22,613 bases of DNA from NCBI GenBank assembly GCA_905371595.1, contig CAJPLU010000012.1:1-22613 (forward strand). Direction: 5' to 3'. A program made the position numbers and the translations under genes. The notes below the pieces were generated by a model. The model saw only the letters and a program-made list of their open reading frames with translations. It did no database searches and was not told the origin of the DNA. Below are positions 14,543 to 21,914 of the stretch, one piece after another; the stretch's first letter is position 1; each line of letters begins with the position of its first letter. Source of the DNA: Candidatus Saccharimonadota bacterium (GTDB lineage: Bacteria > Patescibacteriota > Saccharimonadia > Saccharimonadales > Saccharimonadaceae).

Positions 14543-16027
14543 CTACTCTGGTTTTTCGTCAGCGTACGCCCATAAAGTATCATGTGCGGTGTCTTTGACA
14601 ACTACGCCGTATTCATTGAGCAGCTCGTCGCGTAATTCATCGGAATTTACCCAATTCTTGTTATCGCGAGCACGGCGGCGTTCTACCAATAGCCGCTTAC
14701 ATTCATCATCAATATCGGGAGTTGAGTCTAACAACTCAAGCCCCAATGCCGCATCAACAAACTCTAAAAATTCGATTAATCCAGCTCGATAGATTTTCTG
14801 CGGTGGTTGTTTGTCGAGTTCAGTTAAGGCTTTATCGACAATAGCTAGCGCCCGTGGCGTTTCTAAGTTATCGTTTAGCGCTTCTTTGACAGCGCCAATA
14901 GCCGCACTTGGCGAGAAATCATGCCGCAGGTCGTTGTTCTCGGTATCGCTATGCAAGCGATCGTGAACTTGGTGTCGCAAACAAGCCACGTCGCGCCAAT
15001 GCTGCAGACGGTTGTGTGCTGCCTGCAAATTCTCGAATGAAAAATTACCTTCGTTAGAATAATGTCCCTGCAAAATAAACATTCGCAAATCCATCGCTGA
15101 GAAACCATGCTGCTTTAGATCATCGAGCGTATAGCCATTACCGAGAGATTTACTGATTTTGCCGCCATTAATCTTCAGGTGGTTGCAGTGCAGCCAAAAG
15201 TTCGCAAACCTTTGGCCAGTTGCCGCTTCGCTCTGGGCAATTTCGTTAGTGTGATGCACCGGAATGTGATCAATTCCACCAGTATGAATATCAATTGTCT
15301 TGCCGAGCAAGCTCATGGCGATAGCCGAGCATTCTAAATGCCAGCCAGGAAAGCCCATGACTAGCTTGTTATCTTCTGGTGGCGTATCTAGCAAATCAGC
15401 AGGCGTCTCCCACTCCATATCGCGCACTTTACCCTTCTCGGTAAATTTCCAGAGCGCGAAATCCCACGGTTGACGTTTCTCACTATTAGCATCGACGCGA
15501 GCACCAGCTTTTTGAGCGCTCAAATCAAGCTGCGCAAAGTCGGCGTAACGCGGAAAAGTACTGGTATCAAAATAGATGCCGTCGCTGGTTTGATAGGTGC
15601 AGCCACGCTGTTTAAGAGCCCGCAGCAAAGAAATCTGCTGCGAGATGTAATCAGCCGCCTTGGCTATATGCGTCGGCGGAATAAGATTGAGTGCTTTCAT
15701 GCCATCAAGAAAATGTTGCGTGTAGTATTCAGCGATTTCCCAAGCAGTTTTTCCATCGCGACGAGCGCCCTTTTCAAGCTTATCCTCACCTTCGTCTGCA
15801 TCACTAACCAAATGTCCAACATCGGTTATATTCATCACGCGATCAACCGTATAGCCGTCAATTTGCAATGTCCGAACTAGCGTATCCCAATAGACGTAGG
15901 CTGCCCAGTTACCGACATGTAAATCATCGTAGACAGTCGGCCCGCAAGTATATAAAGTCACTTTATCAGACGATAGCGGAGTAAAATCATCAAGCCGACG
16001 CGTCAGAGTGTTGTGGAGTCGTATCAT
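14543..16027 (-). CDS. cysS: Cysteinyl-tRNA synthetase
   Basis: Class I aminoacyl-tRNA synthetase that charges tRNA-Cys; 494 residues, slightly longer than the usual 460 or so. It has the N-terminal LYTCGPTVYDDLHVGN with the zinc-ligand Cys and the HIGH-type motif as HVGN, the FPGWHLECSAIAM and HTGGIDHIPVHHTNEIAQSEA segments with the other zinc ligands (Cys, His), and the KMSKS-type loop as KISKSLGN. The start at 16027 is supported by a -10 box TAAAAT 7 bases upstream and no Shine-Dalgarno, so a leaderless mRNA is likely. It lies 45 bases downstream of the DUF488 gene on the same strand but has its own promoter. It is convergent with the permease gene. Confidence 0.97.
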   Translation of the reverse strand: MIRLHNTLTRRLDDFTPLSSDKVTLYTCGPTVYDDLHVGNWAAYVYWDTLVRTLQIDGYTVDRVMNITDVGHLVSDADEGEDKLEKGARRDGKTAWEIAEYYTQHFLDGMKALNLIPPTHIAKAADYISQQISLLRALKQRGCTYQTSDGIYFDTSTFPRYADFAQLDLSAQKAGARVDANSEKRQPWDFALWKFTEKGKVRDMEWETPADLLDTPPEDNKLVMGFPGWHLECSAIAMSLLGKTIDIHTGGIDHIPVHHTNEIAQSEAATGQRFANFWLHCNHLKINGGKISKSLGNGYTLDDLKQHGFSAMDLRMFILQGHYSNEGNFSFENLQAAHNRLQHWRDVACLRHQVHDRLHSDTENNDLRHDFSPSAAIGAVKEALNDNLETPRALAIVDKALTELDKQPPQKIYRAGLIEFLEFVDAALGLELLDSTPDIDDECKRLLVERRRARDNKNWVNSDELRDELLNEYGVVVKDTAHDTLWAYADEKPE

Positions 16028-16034
16028 TAATTAT

Positions 16035-16063
16035 ATTTTACGTCAAAAATGAGTATTTTTGAA
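16035..16063 (-). promoter_or_regulatory. Promoter of cysS with internal inverted repeat
   Basis: On the minus strand -35 TTCAAA (16058-16063), 17-base spacer and -10 TAAAAT (16035-16040), ending 7 bases before the ATG. A second -10-like TATAAT at 16030-16035 is too close to the ATG. A perfect inverted repeat, TCAAAAAT-ACTC-ATTTTTGA (16043-16062), fills the spacer and overlaps the -35. It could be a weak terminator for the upstream DUF488 transcript or an operator. Confidence 0.6.
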
Positions 16064-16072
16064 GAGCGCTAT

Positions 16073-16417
16073 TTATTCTAACCATTGCTTAAGTACTACC
16101 GCCTGGTTAAACTCCGCATCCTTAGCGCTATACAATAGCGTAACGATTGGATGATTAGGCCAGTCATCTCTCGCCTTGATAGCGGCAGGATTTTCATCTA
16201 ACTCTTTTGTATAACGTTCTGAAAACTCTGTAAATTTTTCTGGGTCATGATTAAACCATTGGCGCAGCTCATTGGTTGGCGCGATCTCTTTAGCCCACTC
16301 GTCTAGAGCCGCTCGTTCTTTACTTATACCGCGCGGCCATAATCGGTCAACTAGCACACGGTAGCCATCGCCTAATTCTGACGATTCGTAAATTCGTTTA
16401 ATTTTATAAACTGTCAT
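16073..16417 (-). CDS. DUF488 family protein (YeaO-like)
   Basis: 114-residue cytoplasmic protein of the DUF488 family, YeaO type. The signatures seen are YRVLVDRLWPRGISKE near residues 19-34, LDEWAKEIAPTNELRQWF, and the late TLLYSAKD. The biochemical function of the family is not established. The start overlaps the stop of the uracil-DNA-glycosylase-family gene by 4 bases (ATGA type), so the two are translationally coupled; a GGAGGTGC-type Shine-Dalgarno precedes the ATG within the upstream gene. Full family length; nothing odd seen. Confidence 0.9.
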   Translation of the reverse strand: MTVYKIKRIYESSELGDGYRVLVDRLWPRGISKERAALDEWAKEIAPTNELRQWFNHDPEKFTEFSERYTKELDENPAAIKARDDWPNHPIVTLLYSAKDAEFNQAVVLKQWLE

Positions 16418-17001
16418 GACAGCACCTCCTTAACTATCATTTGTAGAACTGGAATAACGTCCGATTCAAACCAGGGATTACGTTTGCGCCAACCAATATT
16501 GAGTGGCGATGGATGAACCAACGGAAAACAATCTGGCAAATACATATTAAAGTCCGCCACAGTTGCTGTCAAATTCTGCTTGGCGCGGCGATCAAGATAA
16601 TATTTTTGCGCATACGAACCAACCAAAATTGTCAATCGAATATTAGGCATCTGAGCCAACAAACGTGGATGCCATTTCCTGGCAAAATCCAAACGTGGCG
16701 GCAAATCACCGTGCGCTCCCCTGCCTGGATAATAAAAATCTATCGGCATCAGTGCAAAGAGATCGGGATCGTAAAACTGCTCGTCCGTTACGTTCAGCCA
16801 TTGCCTAAGTAAGCGACCGCTCGCATCATTCCACGGCTTTAGCGTTTGCTGAGCAATTCGACCTGGCGCCTGCCCGACCAGTACAATTCGCGAACTTGAC
16901 GAAGCAGAATACACGGGCGACCAACCTCTATTAGCAAAATTAGCATTCATTGGATCGGTTGCGATCTGGTCATGTAAAAGCGGTTTAGAGTGCAGTATCA
17001 T
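16414..17001 (-). CDS. Uracil-DNA glycosylase family protein
   Basis: 195-residue member of the uracil-DNA glycosylase superfamily, which removes uracil or related bases from DNA. Motif 1 appears as VGQAPGRIAQQTLKPWNDASG near residues 42-62, and the C-terminal DNA-contact motif as VHPSPLNIGW followed by NPWFE. This form (GQAPG and HPSPLN) belongs to the UDG-like family rather than classical Ung. It is followed at once by the DUF488 gene with a 4-base overlap. The start at 17001 lies 18 bases after the stop of the 83-residue gene. AAAGG 10 bases upstream or a TATAAC box 4 bases upstream could each serve it, so an operon with the upstream gene and an internal leaderless promoter are both possible. 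Confidence 0.85.
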   Translation of the reverse strand: MILHSKPLLHDQIATDPMNANFANRGWSPVYSASSSSRIVLVGQAPGRIAQQTLKPWNDASGRLLRQWLNVTDEQFYDPDLFALMPIDFYYPGRGAHGDLPPRLDFARKWHPRLLAQMPNIRLTILVGSYAQKYYLDRRAKQNLTATVADFNMYLPDCFPLVHPSPLNIGWRKRNPWFESDVIPVLQMIVKEVLS

Positions 17002-17019
17002 TGCAGTTATACCTTTAAC

Positions 17020-17271
17020 TTAGTCGTTCTCGTTACGTCGTGCAACTTCTGCGAGCACTGCCTCTAGCGAGAGCGAATAACCAACTCTAATCACTTCGCC
17101 ACTATCAGCGACAACCCAAGGAGCTTCACCCATTGCTATGGAATTTTTATCAAATTTACTTATAATCCAGCAGTTTTTAGATCGTTCAATTTTATAAGTG
17201 TCGCGTGAATCACCAGAAGTTTTTTCAAAAGCTTCCCATGCATTATCTTTAGGCAATTTAGCTTGACTCAT
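17020..17271 (-). CDS. Uncharacterised 83-residue protein
   Basis: Small soluble protein with a good Shine-Dalgarno (AAAGGA, 8 bases before ATG 17271), so it is probably real. The region CWIISKF...GEAPWVVADSGEVIRVGYSLSLEAVLAEV has the look of the small YrhB/Imm35-type fold (a tryptophan strand, then a V..DSGEV turn), but the match is weak and I do not assign it. It is followed after 18 bases by the uracil-DNA-glycosylase-family gene. No signal peptide or membrane helix. The region upstream (17272-17515) is AT-rich and contains a Fur-type operator-like palindrome about 150 bases from the start. Confidence 0.65.
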   Translation of the reverse strand: MSQAKLPKDNAWEAFEKTSGDSRDTYKIERSKNCWIISKFDKNSIAMGEAPWVVADSGEVIRVGYSLSLEAVLAEVARRNEND

Positions 17272-17420
17272 GTAATATGTCCTTTCGCAGATTACTTAAT
17301 ATCTTATATTAGCATTAATAGTTTATACATTGGTATATTATTACCTCAGATTCATTGAATAAACCTAAATAGCTAGCTAGCAATACCACCAAGAACGTTT
17401 ACGAAACTCACAATTTAGTT

Positions 17421-17437
17421 TTGTAAATGATTAACAA
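17421..17437. promoter_or_regulatory. Second Fur-type operator-like palindrome
   Basis: TTGTAAAT-G-ATTAACAA matches the core of the perfect palindrome over the fur promoter with one symmetry break (7 of 8 pairs). It lies in the 244-base gap between trxA and the 83-residue gene. Nearby on the plus strand TTGTAA-N16-TATGAT resembles a promoter without any visible gene after it. The rest of the gap holds only AT-rich sequence without an obvious gene or a good terminator. Confidence 0.45.
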
Positions 17438-17515
17438 TAAGCTATGATGCGATAAATATATCAATTAATCTTCGTACAAAAAGTTTTTGATAAATTATTA
17501 TTCTGCGATAACATA

Positions 17516-17854
17516 TTAATCAGCATTTTCTCTAGCTTTTTCCAACGCATCGATTAGTGTCTGTTTTGACTTCATACCGATCAGCTCAGCAACTTCCTCG
17601 CCAGCAACAAAAATCTTCATATTTGGGATGCCCTGCACGCGGTAGTGCATAGCCAGTTCTTTATTGTCATTACTAGCATCAGTGTCAATTTTAACAATAT
17701 CAAAATCTGTCTCGTCAGCGATCTGCTGCAATATTGGCGCCATCGCTCGACACGGCGGACACCATGGCGCCCAAAAATCAACCAAGACCGGACGCTTGCT
17801 TTTTAGTACTTTTTCTTCAAACTCTTGTTTAGTTGTAATACTAATTAATGCCAT
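17516..17854 (-). CDS. trxA: Thioredoxin
   Basis: 112-residue cytoplasmic thioredoxin that reduces protein disulfides. The domain covers the whole protein: PVLVDFWAPWCPPCRAM with active-site Cys32-Pro-Pro-Cys35, then KIDTDASN and the cis-proline segment GIPNMKIF. The active site is CPPC where classical thioredoxin has CGPC; this raises redox potential in characterised variants, though reductase partners are unknown here. A strong Shine-Dalgarno (AAGGAGG, 5 bases before the ATG) lies inside the end of the fur gene, which overlaps by 14 bases, so the two are co-transcribed and probably translationally coupled. Confidence 0.95.
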   Translation of the reverse strand: MALISITTKQEFEEKVLKSKRPVLVDFWAPWCPPCRAMAPILQQIADETDFDIVKIDTDASNDNKELAMHYRVQGIPNMKIFVAGEEVAELIGMKSKQTLIDALEKARENAD

Positions 17855-18251
17855 AATTCCTCCTTCTATTTTTACATTGTTGACATACTCCAGTAATGAC
17901 TAAAGGACCGTCGAAACAGCAGCCATCAAGCTGGCGCCCGATCTGGCAACGCACTAAATCGGGGACTTTGATATCCTGTAAATTATCGCACTCGCCGCAT
18001 ATAAAATGATCGTGCGGTTCCGGTGAAAAGTCGTACCGCAAACAGCCCTGCCTTGACGCAGGTGCCAGTCCAATAACACCATCGTCGCGCAAGCGCTGCG
18101 TAATACGATGCACCGTAGTATCGCTAACATTTGAATACGACTCTCGCAACCGGCTAGCAATCTCGGCATTAGTAGCATGCTGCAGATGGCATAAAATCGA
18201 TAGTATACTATCAGTATATTTCGTGATTCGTCGACTAACTATTTGTGTCAT
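17841..18251 (-). CDS. Fur-family metalloregulator (PerR/Fur/Zur type)
   Basis: 136-residue transcription regulator of the Fur superfamily. The N-terminal winged helix is visible (TNAEIASRL...YSNVSDTTVHRITQRL), then the metal-binding hinge RYDFSPEPHDHFICGECDNLQDI and a C-terminal GVCQQC; the two CxxC pairs should form the structural zinc site. ATG 18251 is preferred over the in-frame ATG six codons upstream, since a TTGTAT-N17-TACAAT promoter ends 6 bases before 18251 and includes the upstream ATG. A perfect palindrome over this promoter implies autoregulation. The overlap with thioredoxin points to peroxide or redox sensing (PerR-like), but iron or zinc sensing cannot be excluded from sequence. 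Confidence 0.9.
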   Translation of the reverse strand: MTQIVSRRITKYTDSILSILCHLQHATNAEIASRLRESYSNVSDTTVHRITQRLRDDGVIGLAPASRQGCLRYDFSPEPHDHFICGECDNLQDIKVPDLVRCQIGRQLDGCCFDGPLVITGVCQQCKNRRRNYGIN

Positions 18252-18283
18252 ATTTTTATTGTAAATCATTTACAATAAAAATA
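18251..18283. promoter_or_regulatory. Perfect 33-base palindrome, probable Fur-family operator with fur promoter
   Basis: Sixteen bases on each side of a central C (18267) pair without a mismatch; the core is TTGTAAATCATTTACAA. On the minus strand it includes the -10 TACAAT (18258-18263) and reaches into the -35 TTGTAT (18281-18286); its last base is the A of the preferred fur start codon. Fur-family proteins bind such AT-rich inverted repeats, so this is very likely the protein's own operator. Confidence 0.8.
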
Positions 18284-18344
18284 CAATGCTTTTTTAAAAA
18301 CTTACCACGCTAAACTTCTTAGCCATGTTTTTACAATTAAATTA

Positions 18345-18357
18345 CTGGTCAGACCAG
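18345..18357 (-). terminator. Short palindrome after the dehydrogenase gene, possible weak terminator
   Basis: CTGGTC-A-GACCAG lies 1 base beyond the dehydrogenase stop. Folded as CTGG/CCAG with a 5-base loop it is followed on the minus strand by TAATTTAATTG, which is only moderately T-rich. It could stop the dehydrogenase transcript before fur or be a protein site. Confidence 0.35.
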
Positions 18358-18358
18358 G

Positions 18359-19162
18359 CTATTTTCGCCCGCTGCCTAAATTAATTTTACTAGCGAGAAC
18401 TCTACTGAACTTTAAGCTACAAAATCGCGTCAAAAACACCAAAAGTTTATTTGGCCAACCAACTACATACACTGCTTTGTTATTCATAATAGCGCGATAG
18501 CTTTTCGCGGCAACTACTTCTGGTGTATAAACTCTAAGTCTAGTGAACATTGCCGAGTTTATCATATGAGCATTTCTTTCAAAGTTAGTCGCTACCGGAC
18601 CTGGGCAAATCGCCGTCACCGACACGCCAGAACTTTTCATTTCTTCATGCAAAGCTTCAGAAAACGAGCGGACAAAAGCTTTCGAGGCATAATACATCGC
18701 CATGTACGGCCCAGCTTGAAACGAGGCAATCGATGCAATATTAACAATCTTACCCCTACTGCGATGATCCATATCTTTACCAAATAGATATGACAACTGC
18801 ATCACGGCCAGCATATTAACGCTAGCGAGACCTTTCTGGCGCTGCCAATCGACGTCAACATAGCGGCCAAACGAACCAAACCCGGCATTGTTAATTAAGA
18901 TATCTATATTAATGCCTTTATATTTAATCTCATCATAAACTTCTTGAGCGCTATTCTCAGCACTCAAATCTTTAACTATGTAGACCATTTCAACGCCAAA
19001 CTGGCGTTCTAACTCCTGTTTTTGCTGTTGCAATAGAACTTCGTTACGCGCAACAGCAACGATATTATAACCATTTTGCGCAAATATACGAGCAAATTCT
19101 CTGCCCAAGCCGCTCGTAGTGCCTGTTATTAAAACATACGAAACTGTTCGTTCTTGACTCAT
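18359..19162 (-). CDS. Short-chain dehydrogenase/reductase
   Basis: 267-residue NAD(P)-dependent oxidoreductase of the classical SDR family. Seen are the nucleotide-binding TGTTSGLG (residues 13-20), NNAGFG, the catalytic Ser in NIASIAS, YYASK as the Y-x-x-x-K pair, and the PGPVATNF segment after it. Arg after the second strand (VARNE) suggests NADP(H). The pattern is that of the DltE/YqjQ-like 'SDR family oxidoreductase' group whose substrates are mostly unknown. The start is well fixed: -10 TATAAT lies 6 bases before ATG 19162 with TTCATA 18 bases further up. It faces the ABC exporter gene divergently. The C-terminal 30 or so residues are basic and partly hydrophobic (WPNKLLVFLTRF), which may touch the membrane. 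Confidence 0.93.
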   Translation of the reverse strand: MSQERTVSYVLITGTTSGLGREFARIFAQNGYNIVAVARNEVLLQQQKQELERQFGVEMVYIVKDLSAENSAQEVYDEIKYKGINIDILINNAGFGSFGRYVDVDWQRQKGLASVNMLAVMQLSYLFGKDMDHRSRGKIVNIASIASFQAGPYMAMYYASKAFVRSFSEALHEEMKSSGVSVTAICPGPVATNFERNAHMINSAMFTRLRVYTPEVVAAKSYRAIMNNKAVYVVGWPNKLLVFLTRFCSLKFSRVLASKINLGSGRK

Positions 19163-19183
19163 AACAAGATTATACCTTATAAT
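19154..19183 (+). promoter_or_regulatory. Candidate promoter of the ABC exporter
   Basis: TTGACT (19154-19159), 18-base spacer, TATAAT (19178-19183) on the plus strand. It overlaps the divergent dehydrogenase promoter and start codon. It would give a leader of about 105 bases before the TTG at 19296. An alternative -10, TATAAA near 19268, would give a shorter leader but has no good -35. Confidence 0.5.
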
Positions 19184-19198
19184 TGGTTAATCTATGAA
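19169..19198 (-). promoter_or_regulatory. Promoter of the short-chain dehydrogenase
   Basis: Minus strand -35 TTCATA (19193-19198), 18-base spacer, -10 TATAAT (19169-19174), then 6 bases to the ATG. Predicts a leaderless mRNA. Confidence 0.7.
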
Positions 19199-19216
19199 CT
19201 CAAACCAAAAGAGTTC
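19196..19216. repeat. Inverted repeat in the exporter leader
   Basis: GAACTC and GAGTTC flank a 9-base A-rich spacer (perfect 6-base arms). It lies just after the predicted transcription start of the exporter, where it could be an operator or an RNA hairpin. No T tract follows, so it is not a terminator. Confidence 0.4.
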
Positions 19217-19295
19217 CTCTAAATCTCGCGTTTGAATCACCTTACCCATGATCAAACTGCTCACAATATAAACTGCACAAAAGAAGGAGATACTT

Positions 19296-21068
19296 TTGAA
19301 AAATAAAATTAACGATAAAGAAATTTTACGCCTATTCTGGCAAGTATCTGTACCCTACAGGCGCCGCAGGAATCTAGCGATATTTTTTGCAATTACTACA
19401 ATCGTTATCTCTATTTTTGTCGGCCCGCTTGTTATCGCAGAGCTGCTTAATATTATCCAGCACAACCAGCTGCAAACTGCTAACAATTTATGGACGCTAA
19501 TTGTTCTATATGGTGTTAGCGAACTGTGTTCAACGGTGATTGGCTGGCGCTTAGTATTGTACCTCGTCTGGACGTTCGAGACTGCACTACAACGCGATTT
19601 ACACTCGCGCTGCTTTAGCAAATTAACTAATCAAACAATGTTTTTCCATGCTAATAAATTCGGCGGCTCACTTGTCAGTCAAACCAATAAGCTAAACGGC
19701 GCAGTCGAACGTTTTTGGGATACAATTTTCTGGTCGATTTTGCCATTAGTTATCTCCTTAGCTGGATCAATAATCATTTTATCGACATTAATTTGGCAGT
19801 ATGCTTTATTCCTGTTTGTCTTTTCAATTATTTTTAGTATTGCCGTCTATTTTGGCTCTAGGCCAATGGCTAAATTGAGCGAAAAAGAAGCTAAAGCCAG
19901 CAATAAAGTTAGCGGCCAATTAGCCGACATGGTTTCAAATATTCTGGCGGTTAAATCATCTGGCGCTGAATCGACAGAGCAAAAGCGCTTTTCAAAAACG
20001 GTCAGTTCATGGCGCAGCGCTAGCCTGGGCACGATGCGCGGTTTCCTGAAAGTTAGTACCGTTTATTCGACCATCAACACAATTATCAAAATTGGCGCAA
20101 TTGCTTTTGCAGTATACGCCGCTCAGCACAATTTAGTATCAGTAGCATCAGTTTATTTAATCATAACGTATACAGGCAGCGTAGCGCACGAGTTGTGGAA
20201 CATGAATGGCATCATGCGTAGTTACAATCGTATTATTGGCGATACTCACGAGATGGTAGAAATTCTTAAAACACCAACGACGCTAGTTGACCGCAGCGAC
20301 AAAAAACTAAAAATTAAACGCGGCGGCATTGTCATGGACAACGTGACCTTTACGCACGACGAAGGCCAAGGCGATACCTTGTTTCATGATTTCTCGCTCA
20401 ATATTCAGCCAGGCGAAAAAATTGGTTTAGTCGGATCAAGCGGGTCTGGCAAAACTACCCTCACCAAATTATTGTTACGGTTTGCTGATATTGACTCAGG
20501 AGAGATTGCCATTGATGCGCAAAACATCGCCGAAGTTACCCAGGCAAGCCTGCGCGAACAAATTGCCTACGTACCGCAAGAGCCGCTGTTATTTCATCGC
20601 TCCGTCCGCGAGAATATCGCCTACAGCCGGCCTGACGCGACCGATGCTGAGATTGAAAAAGCTGCTAAGAAGGCTGGCGCCTATGATTTCATCGTCAAAC
20701 TGCAAGACGGTTTTGACACGCGAGTTGGTGAACGCGGCGTCAAACTTTCGGGCGGACAGCGGCAGCGCATCGCCATTGCCAGGGCGATTTTGAAAGATGC
20801 GCCGATTCTAGTACTTGACGAGGCGACATCGGCATTAGACTCAGAATCAGAAGCGCTAATCCAAAAGTCGCTGGAAACATTGATGAAAAACCGAACGTCA
20901 ATTGTCATCGCCCACCGTTTATCGACCATCGCTAAGCTCGATCGTATCATCGTCCTGGAAAACGGACGCATCGTCGAAGACGGTTCTCACGATCAATTAC
21001 TTGCCAAAAAACGCGGCGTTTACGCCAAGTTGTGGGCGCGGCAATCAGGCGGATTCATCGAGGAGTAA
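19296..21068 (+). CDS. ABC-type exporter, fused membrane and ATPase domains
   Basis: 590-residue half-transporter that would work as a homodimer, or with an unseen partner, to export a lipid, peptide or drug across the inner membrane. The transmembrane domain covers about 1-320 with about six helices; the ATPase domain follows: Walker A GSSGSGKTTL, Q-loop YVPQEP, signature LSGGQRQR, Walker B ILVLDEATSALDSE and H-loop VIAHRLST. All catalytic elements are intact, so it should be active. Start is TTG 19296, chosen because AAGGAGA lies 5 bases upstream and no other start codon is near; this is one of few strong Shine-Dalgarno sites for a lone gene here. Substrate is not readable. A terminator shared with bL25 follows. 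Confidence 0.94.
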   Translation: MKNKINDKEILRLFWQVSVPYRRRRNLAIFFAITTIVISIFVGPLVIAELLNIIQHNQLQTANNLWTLIVLYGVSELCSTVIGWRLVLYLVWTFETALQRDLHSRCFSKLTNQTMFFHANKFGGSLVSQTNKLNGAVERFWDTIFWSILPLVISLAGSIIILSTLIWQYALFLFVFSIIFSIAVYFGSRPMAKLSEKEAKASNKVSGQLADMVSNILAVKSSGAESTEQKRFSKTVSSWRSASLGTMRGFLKVSTVYSTINTIIKIGAIAFAVYAAQHNLVSVASVYLIITYTGSVAHELWNMNGIMRSYNRIIGDTHEMVEILKTPTTLVDRSDKKLKIKRGGIVMDNVTFTHDEGQGDTLFHDFSLNIQPGEKIGLVGSSGSGKTTLTKLLLRFADIDSGEIAIDAQNIAEVTQASLREQIAYVPQEPLLFHRSVRENIAYSRPDATDAEIEKAAKKAGAYDFIVKLQDGFDTRVGERGVKLSGGQRQRIAIARAILKDAPILVLDEATSALDSESEALIQKSLETLMKNRTSIVIAHRLSTIAKLDRIIVLENGRIVEDGSHDQLLAKKRGVYAKLWARQSGGFIEE

Positions 21069-21097
21069 TTTCTAACATTTCCGACTGTAGCAACAAT

Positions 21098-21133
21098 AGA
21101 AAAACACCGCCAAATCATGACGGTGTTTTTTGA
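21098..21133. terminator. Bidirectional terminator between the exporter and bL25 genes
   Basis: AAAAACACCG (21100-21109) pairs with CGGTGTTTTT (21121-21130) around an 11-base loop. Each strand ends the stem in a T run, so it can stop the exporter transcript on the plus strand and the bL25 transcript on the minus strand. Confidence 0.9.
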
Positions 21134-21148
21134 TAATCTAAGACCAAA

Positions 21149-21853
21149 CTATTCCGACGCTTCAGTCTTTTCAGCTTCTCCCGTAACTTCGACTTGTTCG
21201 GCGTCAGCGGACTCAGCTTCGCCGGCCGCCGCATCGTTGGCAGCTGCTAGAGCGCTCGGCTCATAGACGTTTGCCACAACCAAATCTTTTACGGTAGTAT
21301 CGTCGTCAGCCGTGCCTTCGCGGCCGTCGTCGTTCTCGACCAGCTCAACACCATCCGGCAAAACAATATCGCCCACAGTCACGCGGTCGCCTTCTTTAAC
21401 AAGACCGCTCGTCGGCGCCTCCAATACTTCTGGTAGATCCATCGGCAGGGCCTTGACCTTGATCTTCTCAAGCGTTTGCAGCACTACCAAGCCGGCACGC
21501 TCCGCCTCAGATTCTCCTGTACCGCTCAAACGAATCGGCACTTCGGCAATCACCGGCTCATCAGCCCGAACTGCGTGAAAAGAAATATGGCGAAGAGCAT
21601 TTGACCTAGTCGGATATGATTCAACATCCTTAATCATCGCTATGCGCCGCTCGCTGCCTAGCAACTGGACGGGCGTATGCTTGCCAGCTAGCTTATAGAC
21701 GCGCAGCACTTCGCCAGCTTCAGCCTGAATCGGCACCGCTTCCATACCCGCACCGTAGACCACGCCTGGCGTAATTCCTTGGCGACGTAGCGTCTTAACT
21801 TTTTTGCCAAGCACTTCGCGCTTAGTAATCTTCAGAGTAATTTTTTCTCCCAT
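21149..21853 (-). CDS. rplY: Ribosomal protein bL25 (Ctc/TL5 type)
   Basis: 234-residue 5S rRNA-binding protein of the large ribosomal subunit, long Ctc form. The N-terminal L25 domain (ITLKITKREVLGKKVKTLRRQGITPGVVYG) is followed by the C-terminal beta domain (FHAVRADEPVIAEVPIRLSG, then SGLVKEGDRVTVGDIVLPDGVEL). The last 40 or so residues are an Ala/Glu-rich acidic tail, probably disordered. The start at 21853 has AAAGGA 8 bases upstream. The promoter lies about 50 bases upstream, so unlike most lone genes here it has a normal untranslated leader. Confidence 0.95.
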   Translation of the reverse strand: MGEKITLKITKREVLGKKVKTLRRQGITPGVVYGAGMEAVPIQAEAGEVLRVYKLAGKHTPVQLLGSERRIAMIKDVESYPTRSNALRHISFHAVRADEPVIAEVPIRLSGTGESEAERAGLVVLQTLEKIKVKALPMDLPEVLEAPTSGLVKEGDRVTVGDIVLPDGVELVENDDGREGTADDDTTVKDLVVANVYEPSALAAANDAAAGEAESADAEQVEVTGEAEKTEASE

Positions 21854-21905
21854 TTCTCTCTTCCTTTCGTTAGATACCTTTCCGGAGGCTTACTATTACT
21901 TCTCT

Positions 21906-21914
21906 ATTATAACA
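21906..21914 (-). promoter_or_regulatory. Extended -10 promoter of bL25
   Basis: Minus strand TGT followed by TATAAT (21906-21911). Transcription would begin near 21899, giving a leader of about 45 bases that contains a Shine-Dalgarno. A poor -35 (TTAGAA) lies 18 bases upstream. Confidence 0.65.

Noticed and set aside
17474..17492. AAAAAGTTTTT as a possible trxA terminator
   Set aside because: The arms are only A and T with no loop, so no stable hairpin can form.
18252..18269. Longer start of the Fur-family protein at 18269
   Set aside because: This ATG lies between the -35 and -10 boxes within the palindrome. ATG 18251 is 6 bases after the -10 box.
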